Shown here piece after piece: positions 44,094-57,018 of a stretch of 64,000 nucleotides of DNA (within the stretch, counting starts at the first letter, position 1; the number at the start of each line of letters is the position of its first letter). The stretch lies in contig JOHN01000065.1 in the NCBI GenBank assembly GCA_000719695.1, forward strand, positions 1 to 64,000. Reading direction: 5' to 3'. A program made the translations under genes and the position numbers. Below the pieces are notes generated by a model. That model worked only from the letters and a program-made list of their open reading frames with translations, searched no databases and was not told the DNA's origin. The stretch comes from Streptomyces sp. NRRL F-6131. Lineage in GTDB: Bacteria > Actinomycetota > Actinomycetes > Streptomycetales > Streptomycetaceae.

Positions 44094-44882
44094 ATGTGGG
44101 TCAATGTCGTGGCGGCGTTGGCGGGCGCGGCGCTCGCTCTGGCCATCGGCGCGCTGGTCGGTCGGTCCCGCGGTTCTCGCGAGGGCACGACCAACCCGTC
44201 CGCGATCAGCTTCGCGGGCGCGGCGGTGCTCGGCTTCTTCGCCCTCTTCACCGGCTTCGCCATCGCCGGGGCCTGGCAACAGCTCAACACCGCCCGCCAG
44301 CACACCTATGAGGAGTCCCGCGCTCTCACCGAGGTGTACTGGTCGGCGCGGCTGCTGCCGGAGCCGGACCGACCGGTCGTCCAGCAACGGGTGCGCGAGT
44401 ACACCGGCCAGGTGATCACGGACGAGTGGGTGCAGATGGGCCGGGGGCGCGGGAGTCCGGAGGCCTGGGCGGCGGCGGACCGGATCCGGGTCTCGGCGGA
44501 CGCGGTGCGGAGCCAGAACCCGTCCGAACTCGCCGCCAAGACCGATGTGTTGAGGAGCCTGACGGACGTCTACGCGCGACGGAACGCCCGTCTGGCCGAC
44601 ATTCGCGCGCAGGTGCCGGCGCTGGCGCTGGGAGGGCTGGTCGTGGGGTCGGTGTTCGTCCTGGCGACGCCGCCGGTGATCGGGCTGACCGCCAACGGGC
44701 GCAATCTGGTGCTGATGGGGTTCGTGGGGGCCTCGGTGGCCTTCGCGGTCAGCATGGTGTTCCAGCTCAGCGGCCCGTTCGACGGCGCCGTCAGGGTCGC
44801 ACCGACGGCGTTCGAACTCGCGCTGACCCGGTACGACCAGATCGACTCGGGACGGCCCGCAGCAGCTCCTTCCTCTTCGTGA
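44094..44882 (+). CDS. DUF4239 (bestrophin-like) membrane protein
   Basis: A 262-aa membrane protein with two hydrophobic helices at the N-terminus (VNVVAALAGAALALAIGALVG; AVLGFFALFTGFAIAGAW), a helical cytoplasmic middle (YEESRALTEVYWSARLL...), and two more near the end (ALALGGLVVGSVFVLA; NLVLMGFVGASVAFAVSMVF). This is the layout of the DUF4239 family, which resembles bestrophin channels; its function is not established. GGGGGAG precedes the ATG at 44094. It lies 22 nt after the Ala/Pro-rich surface protein, so the two are probably one operon. Confidence 0.82.
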   Translation: MWVNVVAALAGAALALAIGALVGRSRGSREGTTNPSAISFAGAAVLGFFALFTGFAIAGAWQQLNTARQHTYEESRALTEVYWSARLLPEPDRPVVQQRVREYTGQVITDEWVQMGRGRGSPEAWAAADRIRVSADAVRSQNPSELAAKTDVLRSLTDVYARRNARLADIRAQVPALALGGLVVGSVFVLATPPVIGLTANGRNLVLMGFVGASVAFAVSMVFQLSGPFDGAVRVAPTAFELALTRYDQIDSGRPAAAPSSS

Positions 44883-44950
44883 ACCTGTCCGCCCCGTCCG
44901 TCGGCCCGTGGGGCCGACGGACGGCGCGGGGAGGGTGGCCTACGACTGCC

Positions 44951-46138
44951 TCAGGAGACGCCGAGCTCTCGCGCGATGAGCATGCGCTGCACCTCCGAGG
45001 TGCCCTCGCCGATCTCCAGGATCTTGCAGTCCCGCCAGAAGCGGGCGACGGGGAATTCGTTCATGAAGCCGTACCCGCCGTGGATCTGGGTCGCCTCGCG
45101 GGCGTTGTCGACGGCGGCCTCCGAGGAGTACAGCTTCGCGATCGCGGCCTCCTTCTTGAACGGTTCCGAGTGCAGCAGCCGGGAGGCGGCGTCCCGCCAG
45201 GCGAGGCGGGAGGTGTGGGCGCGCAGCTCCATGTCGGCGAGCTTGAACTGGATGGCCTGGTTGGCGCCGATCGGCCGGCCGAAGGCGCGGCGGGTACCGG
45301 CGTACAGGACGGACTGGTCGACGCAGCCCTGGGCCAGGCCGGTGGCCAGGGCGGCGATCGCGATGCGGCCCTCGTCGAGGATCCGCAGGAACTGGGCGTA
45401 GCCGCGACCTCGCTCGCCCAGCAGGTTGGCCGCGGGAACGCGGCAGTCGGTAAAGGACAGTTCACGGGTGTCGGATGCGTTCCATCCGACCTTCGAGTAC
45501 TTCTTCGACACCTGGAACCCGGGGGTCCCGCTGGGCACGATGATGGACGAGATCTCGCGCCGGGGCGAGGAGAATTCGCCCTCTTCACTCGAACGAGCGA
45601 TCGGTTCGGTGAGCGCGGTGACGGTGACCAGACCCGTGATGTCGGTGCCGGAGTTGGTGATGAAGCACTTGGTGCCGTTGATCACCCACTCGTCGGTGGC
45701 CTCGTCGTAGCGGGCGGTGGTGCGGGTCGCCCCGGCGTCGGAGCCGCCCTCGGGCTCGGTGAGGCCGAACGCGCCGAGCATCTCGCCGGAGGTCAGCCGG
45801 GGCAGCCACTCCCGCTTCTGCTCCTCCGTGCCGAAGCGGTAGATCGGCATCGCGCCCAGCGAGACCGCCGCCTCCAGGGTGATCGCGACCGAGGAGTCGA
45901 CCCGGGCCAGCTCCTCCAGCGCCAGGCAGAGCGCGAAGTAGTCGCCGCCCATGCCGCCGTACTCCTCCGGGAACGGCAGGCCGAACAGGCCCATCCGCCC
46001 CATCTCCCGCACGATCTCGTACGGGAACTCGCCCTGCTCGTAGTACTCGCCGATCTTCGGCGCGACCACGTCCTGGGCGAATTCGGCCACGGTGCGCCGC
46101 AGTTCCTCGTGCTCGGTGTTCAACCGGTGATCGAGCAT
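44951..46138 (-). CDS. acdH: Acyl-CoA dehydrogenase (branched-chain type)
   Basis: A 395-aa FAD enzyme introducing the 2,3-double bond into branched-chain acyl-CoA. It has FGLTEPEGGSDAGATRTTA and CFITNSGTDITGLVTVTAL (FAD/substrate loops), GWNASDTRELSFTDCRVP, the FAD-binding IHGGYGFMNEFPVARFWRD, and IGEGTSEVQRMLIARELG. It is the last gene of a four-gene cluster (carboxyltransferase, biotin carboxylase, HMG-CoA lyase, this enzyme) matching the arrangement of S. coelicolor acdH for leucine/branched-chain catabolism. GGAGGATCACC precedes the ATG at 46138. A 193-nt gap separates it from HMG-CoA lyase. Confidence 0.93.
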   Translation of the reverse strand: MLDHRLNTEHEELRRTVAEFAQDVVAPKIGEYYEQGEFPYEIVREMGRMGLFGLPFPEEYGGMGGDYFALCLALEELARVDSSVAITLEAAVSLGAMPIYRFGTEEQKREWLPRLTSGEMLGAFGLTEPEGGSDAGATRTTARYDEATDEWVINGTKCFITNSGTDITGLVTVTALTEPIARSSEEGEFSSPRREISSIIVPSGTPGFQVSKKYSKVGWNASDTRELSFTDCRVPAANLLGERGRGYAQFLRILDEGRIAIAALATGLAQGCVDQSVLYAGTRRAFGRPIGANQAIQFKLADMELRAHTSRLAWRDAASRLLHSEPFKKEAAIAKLYSSEAAVDNAREATQIHGGYGFMNEFPVARFWRDCKILEIGEGTSEVQRMLIARELGVS

Positions 46139-46331
46139 GGTGATCCTCCTGGGGCCCCGCCTGGTGGGCGCGGGCGTGGTCGGGACGACCGCCTCCCGTG
46201 CTGGTGTGACGAGGGCGGTGTGATGAGCGGACGAACGTGGGTGGACCGGCCGGGAGTCGAACGGACGGGTCCGGTGGGCGCCGGCCGGGCGGGGTGCCGG
46301 CCGGCCGACGCGCGGGACGGTCGGTGCGGGA

Positions 46332-47347
46332 TCAGTCCGGGGCTCCGGCGGCGGTGGCGCCGAGCAGGGCCTGGACCGTGCGGGAGGGGCTCGGCCGGCC
46401 GAGCCGGCGCGCCATCCAGCCGCTGGTGGCGACCAGGGCGCGCAGGTCGACACCGGTCCGGACGCCGAGTCCGTGCAGCATCCACACCAGGTCCTCGGTG
46501 GCCAGGTTGCCGGTGGCGCTCTTGGCGTACGGGCAGCCGCCCAGCCCGCCGGCGGAGGCGTCCACGACGGTGACCCCGGCGCGCAGCGCGGTCAGCGTGT
46601 TGCTGAGCGCCTGGCCGTAGGTGTCGTGGAAGTGCACCGCGAGCCGGCCGACCGGCACGCCCGCCGCGGCGAACCCGTCCAGCAGGGCGGTGACCTGGCC
46701 GGGAGTGGCGACGCCGATGGTGTCGCCGAGGCTCAGCTCGGCGCAGCCCATCTCCAGCAGTCGCACCCCGAGGCCGACCACCTGAGCGACCGGGACCGGG
46801 CCCTCCCAGGGGTCGCCGAAGCACATCGACAGGTAGCCGCGGACCGGGACGCCGGCCGCCGTGGCCCGTTCCACCACGGGTCGGAACATCGCCATCGCGC
46901 CGTCCGCCGAGCGGTTGAGGTTGCGGCGGGCGAAGGTCTCGGTGGCGCTGGCGAACACCGCCACGTCGGTGGCGTGGTGGGCGAGCGCGCGGTCCAGGCC
47001 GCGCTCGTTGGGCACCAGCACGGGCAGGCGCAGACCGGGGTGGCGGTCCGGCAGGTCGGCGAGCCGGGGCATCAGCTCCTCCGCGTCGGCGAGCTGCGGC
47101 ACCCACTTCGGGTGGACGAAGCTGGTCGCCTCGACGGTGCGCAGCCCGGCGGCCGCGAGCCGGTCGATGAACTCGGCCTTGACCTCGACCGGGACGAGGG
47201 AGCGCTCGTTCTGCAGCCCGTCGCGCGGGCCGACCTCGTGGATCCGCACCTCCTCGGGCAGCCCGGGGGCGCGGACCGGGTCCGGCAGGCCCAGATCGAG
47301 GGCGTCCGGCTCGCGCGCGGGACCGGCGCCTCTCGGCGCGGAGCCGG

Positions 47348-47351
<4 letters not shown>
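46332..47351 (-). CDS. Hydroxymethylglutaryl-CoA lyase
   Basis: A 339-aa enzyme splitting HMG-CoA to acetoacetate and acetyl-CoA, the last step of leucine breakdown. Family motifs are [10 protein letters not shown] (metal and acid/base residues), [49 protein letters not shown] (metal-binding His) and the active-site Cys loop [19 protein letters not shown]. The first 32 residues are a Pro-rich extension. The GTG at 47351 overlaps the stop of the biotin carboxylase gene by four bases, so they are co-translated. Confidence 0.95.
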
Positions 47352-49717
<2,366 letters not shown>

Positions 49718-49787
49718 GGGAGGCGTTCCTCCGGGTCGAGGGGGCCGTACAAAGGAGGTGGTGGACACCGGGTGGGTGCCGGGCACC

Positions 49788-49820
49788 GGGGCGGGCGACG
49801 GGGCGGGCGACGGGGCGGGT
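49788..49820. repeat. 12-bp tandem repeat between the carboxylase genes
   Basis: GGGGCGGGCGAC occurs twice and then partially a third time in the 128-nt gap between the alpha and beta carboxylase genes. It probably arose by slippage. No function is evident. Confidence 0.6.
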
Positions 49821-49845
49821 GGGCCGCCGCCCGCGGGGAGGCGCG

Positions 49846-51567
<1,722 letters not shown>

Positions 51568-51634
51568 TCCAAGAGCTCCCTTGCCCTCGGTGGCAGGTGG
51601 GCCGACAGGGCCGGTGAGCCCGCGACCCCCACAC

Positions 51635-51650
51635 GTTAATGAACGTTAAC
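51635..51650. promoter_or_regulatory. Candidate TetR operator 1 (catabolic operon side)
   Basis: GTTAA (51635-51639) and TTAAC (51646-51650) form an inverted repeat with a 6-bp spacer, 68 bp upstream of the carboxyltransferase start, in a conspicuously AT-rich patch. It shares the GTTAA core with operator 2, which suggests that the same regulator binds both. Confidence 0.6.
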
Positions 51651-51662
51651 TTCCGTCGCCCA

Positions 51663-51680
51663 GGTTAACCACCGATAACC
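51663..51680. promoter_or_regulatory. Candidate TetR operator 2 (autoregulation)
   Basis: GGTTA (51663-51667) and TAACC (51676-51680) form an inverted repeat with an 8-bp spacer. It ends 8 bp before a likely -10 box (TACGAT, 51689-51694) of the TetR gene, so binding would block the regulator's own promoter. The first half also lies in the perfect octamer GGTTAACC. Confidence 0.6.
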
Positions 51681-51701
51681 CGACTGTCTACGATGGACCG
51701 C

Positions 51702-52415
51702 ATGCCGAACGTCCCATCCGCCTCCGGGCTCCCACGCCGCGACCAGATCCGCAAGGAGGCCGCCCGGCTGTTCGCGGCCCGGGGCTTCCTCGGGGTCGGT
51801 GTGGACGAGATCGGCAAGGCCGTCGGGATCAGCGGCCCCGGCCTCTACCGGCACTTCGCCGGCAAGGACGCGATGCTCGCCGACCTGCTCGTCGGCATCA
51901 GCGAGCGGCTGCTGGAGGAGGGCCGCCGCCGGGCCGGCGGCAACGAGGGCCCGGCCGCCGCGCTGGACGCGCTGATCGGCGGCCATGTCGACTTCGCGCT
52001 CGACGACCGCGACCTGATCACCCTCCACGACCGGGAGCTGCTCAACCTCCGCGAGGAGGACCGCAGGGCCGTCCGCCGCCTCCAGCGCGCCTACGTGGAG
52101 CTCTGGGTCGAGGTGGTCCGCCAGGCCTACCCGCCGTTCGCGGACCCGACCGCCGAGCCGGTCGCCCGGGCCGCCGTGCACGCCGTCTTCGGGCTGATCA
52201 ACTCGACCCCGCACAGCCACGGCCCGAACCCCGCCCAGGGCGACGAACGCGTCGGACTCGCCCGGGACGCGATGGCCGCCCTGCTGCACGACCTGGCGCA
52301 CGGCGCCTTCTCGGCAGCCGCCGCTGCCGTCGCCGCCGAATCCGCCGCTGCCGCCGTCGCCGACTCCGCCACCGAGACGGCTCCCGCCGGGTCCGGCACG
52401 GTCGCGTCGGCCTGA
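51702..52415 (+). CDS. TetR-family regulator of the branched-chain catabolic operon
   Basis: A 237-aa regulator. The N-terminal HTH is clear: PRRDQIRKEAARLFAARGFLGVGVDEIGKAVGISGPGLYRHFAGKDAMLADLLVG. The ligand-binding part is helical, and the last 40 residues are an Ala-rich low-complexity tail. It is divergent from the carboxylase operon, as in S. coelicolor, and two inverted repeats lie between them, so it probably represses the operon until an acyl-CoA intermediate binds. Start: the -10 box TACGAT ends 7 nt before the ATG at 51702, consistent with a leaderless transcript. The ATG at 51693 overlaps that box. Confidence 0.9.
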   Translation: MPNVPSASGLPRRDQIRKEAARLFAARGFLGVGVDEIGKAVGISGPGLYRHFAGKDAMLADLLVGISERLLEEGRRRAGGNEGPAAALDALIGGHVDFALDDRDLITLHDRELLNLREEDRRAVRRLQRAYVELWVEVVRQAYPPFADPTAEPVARAAVHAVFGLINSTPHSHGPNPAQGDERVGLARDAMAALLHDLAHGAFSAAAAAVAAESAAAAVADSATETAPAGSGTVASA

Positions 52416-52724
52416 GTCGGGGGGGCCGATTGCTCCGTTCGGGGTGCCGATACCTCCCGGGCTCCGCCCGCACCCGACCGCGGGCGCGGGCGGGCGGGCG
52501 TCGGGCGTCCGACCTAGGACCAAGGAAGGTCCGCCCCCTGCGCCGGTGGGCGGTGGGCGGATCCGGTGGCGTCGGCGACCCTGGTAGGGAGCGCGTCGGT
52601 CCGGTCCGGCGGGAATCACCGCAGGCTGTGGGCTGTTGGCCCCTCCGTCGGACCGGGATCCCCGGCTCGTCCTGGCGTGAAATTCCATGGCGGTCACCCG
52701 ACGGAATGGTTAGCATCCCTAAAT
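52416..52724 (+). other. Non-coding region with leaderless promoter of the ABC fusion gene
   Basis: 309 bp without a gene. It holds an inverted repeat GGACC-N6-GGTCC (52517-52532). Near the right end, in an AT-rich stretch, TAGCAT (52711-52716) ends 8 nt before the ATG at 52725 with no ribosome-binding site, again a leaderless arrangement. TTAG-N5-CTAA (52710-52722) overlaps it and might be an operator. Confidence 0.5.
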
Positions 52725-55700
52725 ATGCCTGAGACTCACGGATCTACGGTGGAGCTTTCCCCGGGCGGCACCCGAACCGGCACCCCGGGCCCGGACGGCG
52801 CCCGGGGCGACGCGGGCACCTCCTCGGACCGGCCCGCGGACGGGCATGCCCGACCGGGCTCGGCCCCCGGAACCCCGACCGCCCCCGACCCCGCACCCAC
52901 CGCCGCCCCGGCCGGCCCCGGCGACGCCGAGGCCCAGGGCTGGCTCCGGCGGCTGCTCGCCTACTGCTGGCGCTCCCGGCGCAGCGTGCTGTTCGCCTTC
53001 GGTGCCTCGCTGCTCGGCATGGCGGTCACCGCCCTGGTGCCGCTGGTCACCAAGCTGATCATCGACGACGTCATCACCGCGCACTCCCGCCCGCTCGCCC
53101 CGTGGGCCGTCGTCCTGTTGCTGGCCGCCGCCGTCGTGTTCGGCTGCACCCAGGTCCGCCGCTACTACGGCGGGCAGCTGGCCGTCGACGTCCAGCACGA
53201 CATGCGCGCCGACCTGTTCCGCTCGCTCGGCAGACTCGACGGCCACCGCCAGGACCGGCTCGACACCGGCCAGGTGGTCGGCCGCGCGACCTCCGACCTC
53301 CAGCTGGTCAACGGGCTGCTCTCGATGCTGCCCATGATGACCGGCTACCTGCTCATGTTCGTCATGTCGCTCGGCGTGATGATCTGGCTCTCGCCGCCGC
53401 TCACCCTGGTCGCCCTGGTCATGGCCCCGGCGCTGTGGTGGGTCTCGGTCCTCAGCCGCAAGCGGCTCTTCCCCTCCACCTGGGCCGCCCAGCAGGAGGC
53501 CGCGGCCATCGCCGGCGTGGTCGACGAGGCGATCGGCGGCGTCCGGGTCGTCAAGGGCTTCGGCCAGGAGGACCAGGAGCTGGACAAGCTGGAGGGCGCC
53601 TCGCGCCGCCTCTTCGCGGCCCGGCTGCGGTCGATCCGGCTCAACAGCCGCTACAACCCGGCCATGCAGGCGGTTCCCGCGCTCGCCCAGGTGGCGGTGC
53701 TGGCCTTCGGCGGCTGGCTGGCGGTCGACGGGCAGGTCTCGCTCGGTACGTTCGTCGCCTTCTCCACCTATGTGGCGCAGATGACCGGACCGGTGCGGAT
53801 GCTGACCATGGTCATCACCGTCGGCCAGCAGGCCCGGGCCGGTGTCGAGCGCGTGCTCCAGTTGATCGACGAGCGACCGCTGGTGCAGGAGCGCCCGGAC
53901 GCGGTCGTCCTCGACCTCACCCGGGAACCGAGCGGGCTGAGCGGGCCGAGCCGGCCGAGCGAGCCGACCCCGGGCACCGCCGAGCCGACCCCCGGCAACC
54001 CCGTCACCCCCGTCACCCGCGTCACCCCCGTCACCCCCGACGCGGGCCCGCGCGTGGTCGGACCGCTGACCACCGAGGTGGCGCTGGAGTTCGACCAGGT
54101 CGGCTTCCGCTACGACCCCGAGCACCCGTCGCCCGTCCTGCACGGCCTCAGCCTCCGCCTCGCCCCCGGCGAGACCCTGGCCCTGGTCGGCGCTTCCGGT
54201 TCGGGCAAGTCCACCGTCGCGCAGCTGGTGCCCCGCTTCTACGATCCGGCGGACGGCGCCGTCCGCCTCTACGGCCACGACCTGCGCGACCTCACCCTCG
54301 ACTCGGTACGGGCGGCCGTCGGCACCGTGCCCGAGGAGAGCTTCCTCTTCTCCGAGACGGTCCGCACCAACATCGCCTACGGCCGCCCGGACGCCACCGA
54401 CGAGCAGATCGTCGCCGCCGCCCGCGCCGCCCAGGCCGACGAGTTCGTCCGGGCGCTGCCCGACGGGTACGAGACCAAGGTCGGGGAGCAGGGCCTCACC
54501 CTCTCCGGCGGCCAGCGTCAGCGCATAGCCCTGGCCCGGGCGATCCTCACCGACCCCCGCATCCTGCTGCTCGACGACGCCACCTCGGCCGTCGACCCGC
54601 AGATCGAGGCGGAGATCCACGACGCGCTGCGCTCGGTGATGGCCGGCCGCACCACCCTGCTGATCGCCCACCGCCGCTCCACCCTCCAGCTCGCCGACCG
54701 GATCGCCGTCCTGGAGCACGGCCGGCTGCTCGACCTCGGCACGCACGAGGAACTCGAAGCCCGATGTCCCCAGTACCGGGCCCTGATCACCGACCCCGAG
54801 GCCGGCCGGACCCCCGCTGCCGCCCCCGCGCCTGTTCCGACCTCACCGGCGGCCGACCCGAGCACCCCGGCCGCCCCGAGCACCCCGGCCGCCCCGGCGG
54901 ACGCCGACCGTGCAGCCGCCGTAAGCCCGGCCCCCGCACCCCCGGCCGCCGTGCCATCCACCCCGGCCATGCCCACCCCGGCCCTGGCCAAGGCCGCCCG
55001 GACCGCCGCGCCCGAGCTGCTCGCCCAGGTCGCCGCGCTCCCGCCGGCCACCGACCACCCGGAGATCCCCCGGGCCGAGGCCCAGCGGGGCGACCCCGAT
55101 TTCAGCCTCCGCCGCCTGCTGCGCCCCTTCCGCGCACCGCTCGCCCTGGCGCTGCTGCTGGTCGCCCTGGACGCGGGGGCCGGCCTCGTCCTGCCGATCC
55201 TGATCCGGCACGGCATCGACGACGGCGTCAGCAAGGGCGTCATGACCGGTGTCACCGTCGCCTCGCTCGCCGCCCTGGTGATCGTCCTGCTGGACTGGCT
55301 GGTGCAGGGAGCCGAGAACCGGGTCAGCGGACGCACCGGTGAGCGGGTGCTCTACATGCTCCGGCTCAAGATCTTCGCCCACCTCAACCGGCTCGGCCTC
55401 GACTACTACGAGCGCGAGCTCTCCGGCCGGATCATGACCCGGATGACCACCGACCTGGACTCGCTCACCTCGTTCCTCCAGACCGGTGTGGTCACGGCCG
55501 TGGTCAGCCTGCTGACCTTCCTCGGCATCCTCGCCGCCCTGCTGGTGATCGACGCCGGGCTGGCCCTGGCGGTCTTCGCGGTGCTGCCGCTGCTGGTGGT
55601 CGCGACCCTGGTGTTCCGCCGGAAGTCCAAGGCCCAGTACGAGATCTCCCGGGACCTCATCAGCACGGTCAACGCGGACCTCCAGGAGAACGTGGCCGGC

Positions 55701-56891
55701 ATGCGGATCGTCCAGGCGTTCCGCCGGCTGGACGCCAACACCGACCGCTTCGTCGCCCGGGGCATCGCCTACCGGGACGCCCGGGTCCGGGCCCAGCTCT
55801 ACATATCGCTGTACTTCCCGTTCGTGCAGTTCCTCTCCAGCGTGGCCGCCGCGCTGGTGCTGATCATGGGCGCGTCCCGGGTGGACGCCGGGACGCTCAC
55901 CGTCGGCGCGCTGGTCGCCTACCTGCTCTACATCGACCTGTTCTTCGCGCCGGTCAACCAGCTCTCCCAGGTCTTCGACGGCTACCAGCAGGCGGCGGTG
56001 GGCCTGGGCCGGATCCGCGAACTGCTGCGCACCCCGACCAGCACCGCGCAGGCCGCCGACCCCGTTCCGGTTCCGGCCGGACTCCGCGGCGAGATCGAGT
56101 TCGACGGCGTCGGCTTCGCCTACAACGGCGGTGCGGACGGCGCCCCGGACGTCCTCACCGACATCAGTCTGCGGATCCCTGCCGGGCAGACGGTGGCGCT
56201 GGTCGGCGAGACGGGCGCCGGCAAGTCGACCCTGGTCAAGCTGGTCGCCCGGTTCTACGACGCGACGGCCGGCACCGTCCGGGTCGACGGCGTCGACCTG
56301 ACCCGCTACGACCTCGCCCAGTACCGGCACCGGCTCGGTGTGGTGCCGCAGGAGGCCTACCTGTTCGCCGGCACGGTGCGCGAGGCCATCGCGTACGGCC
56401 GGCCCGGGGCCTCGGCGGCCGAGGTGGAGGCGGCGGCCCGGGCGGTCGGCGCGCACGACATGATCCTCGGGCTGACCGGCGGCTACGACCACGAGGTCAC
56501 CGGCCGCGGTCGGAACCTCTCGGCGGGTCAGCGCCAGCTGATCGCGCTGGCCCGGGCCGAGCTGGTCGACCCGGACGTCCTGTTGCTGGACGAGGCCACC
56601 GCCGCCCTCGACCTGGCCACCGAGGCGGCGGTCAACCACGCCGCGGACCGGCTCAGCGGCGGCCGCACCACGCTGGTCATCGCGCACCGGCTGACCACCG
56701 CCGAGCGCGCCGACCGGGTCGTCGTGCTGGACCACGGCCGGGTCGTGGAGGACGGCACGCACGACGAACTGCTGGCGCGGGGCGGGGCGTACACCCGGCT
56801 CTGGCAGGCGTTCGTCGCGGAGGGACACGGCAAGCACGGCACCGGGCCCGTCCCGGCCGCGGACGTGATCGGCGGACGACAGGACGGCTGA
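52725..56891 (+). CDS. Fused double ABC exporter (TMD-NBD-TMD-NBD), heterodimer-type
   Basis: A single 1388-aa chain equivalent to two half-exporters joined head to tail. Half 1 has six hydrophobic helices (about 85-370), Walker A GASGSGKST (near 490), signature LSGGQRQR, and a Walker B ending LLLDDATS, where Asp replaces the catalytic Glu. Half 2 has helices at about 805-1075, Walker A GETGAGKST (near 1161), signature LSAGQRQL and Walker B LLLDEATA with the Glu intact. One degenerate and one competent ATP site is typical of heterodimeric exporters, which are normally encoded by two adjacent genes. Pro-rich linkers, including VTPVTRVTPVTP, separate the parts. The substrate is unknown. ATG 52725 from a leaderless promoter. 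Confidence 0.92.
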   Translation: MPETHGSTVELSPGGTRTGTPGPDGARGDAGTSSDRPADGHARPGSAPGTPTAPDPAPTAAPAGPGDAEAQGWLRRLLAYCWRSRRSVLFAFGASLLGMAVTALVPLVTKLIIDDVITAHSRPLAPWAVVLLLAAAVVFGCTQVRRYYGGQLAVDVQHDMRADLFRSLGRLDGHRQDRLDTGQVVGRATSDLQLVNGLLSMLPMMTGYLLMFVMSLGVMIWLSPPLTLVALVMAPALWWVSVLSRKRLFPSTWAAQQEAAAIAGVVDEAIGGVRVVKGFGQEDQELDKLEGASRRLFAARLRSIRLNSRYNPAMQAVPALAQVAVLAFGGWLAVDGQVSLGTFVAFSTYVAQMTGPVRMLTMVITVGQQARAGVERVLQLIDERPLVQERPDAVVLDLTREPSGLSGPSRPSEPTPGTAEPTPGNPVTPVTRVTPVTPDAGPRVVGPLTTEVALEFDQVGFRYDPEHPSPVLHGLSLRLAPGETLALVGASGSGKSTVAQLVPRFYDPADGAVRLYGHDLRDLTLDSVRAAVGTVPEESFLFSETVRTNIAYGRPDATDEQIVAAARAAQADEFVRALPDGYETKVGEQGLTLSGGQRQRIALARAILTDPRILLLDDATSAVDPQIEAEIHDALRSVMAGRTTLLIAHRRSTLQLADRIAVLEHGRLLDLGTHEELEARCPQYRALITDPEAGRTPAAAPAPVPTSPAADPSTPAAPSTPAAPADADRAAAVSPAPAPPAAVPSTPAMPTPALAKAARTAAPELLAQVAALPPATDHPEIPRAEAQRGDPDFSLRRLLRPFRAPLALALLLVALDAGAGLVLPILIRHGIDDGVSKGVMTGVTVASLAALVIVLLDWLVQGAENRVSGRTGERVLYMLRLKIFAHLNRLGLDYYERELSGRIMTRMTTDLDSLTSFLQTGVVTAVVSLLTFLGILAALLVIDAGLALAVFAVLPLLVVATLVFRRKSKAQYEISRDLISTVNADLQENVAGMRIVQAFRRLDANTDRFVARGIAYRDARVRAQLYISLYFPFVQFLSSVAAALVLIMGASRVDAGTLTVGALVAYLLYIDLFFAPVNQLSQVFDGYQQAAVGLGRIRELLRTPTSTAQAADPVPVPAGLRGEIEFDGVGFAYNGGADGAPDVLTDISLRIPAGQTVALVGETGAGKSTLVKLVARFYDATAGTVRVDGVDLTRYDLAQYRHRLGVVPQEAYLFAGTVREAIAYGRPGASAAEVEAAARAVGAHDMILGLTGGYDHEVTGRGRNLSAGQRQLIALARAELVDPDVLLLDEATAALDLATEAAVNHAADRLSGGRTTLVIAHRLTTAERADRVVVLDHGRVVEDGTHDELLARGGAYTRLWQAFVAEGHGKHGTGPVPAADVIGGRQDG

Positions 56892-56931
56892 ACGGCTGAA
56901 CGGCTGAACGGCTGACCGGTCGACCGGTCGA
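56884..56931. repeat. 8-bp tandem repeats over the stop codon of the ABC fusion
   Basis: ACGGCTGA is repeated four times (56884-56915) and CCGGTCGA twice (56916-56931). The first unit contains the TGA stop codon of the ABC gene. Slippage here would leave the stop intact, because each unit carries its own TGA. Confidence 0.85.
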
Positions 56932-57018
56932 CCGTGAACGGCAGGGAGCGGCAGGGAGCGGCGGGCGCACCACGGGCCCGCCGCCCCCTGCCGTGCCGAT
57001 CCGATCGCGCCGCCCCCG

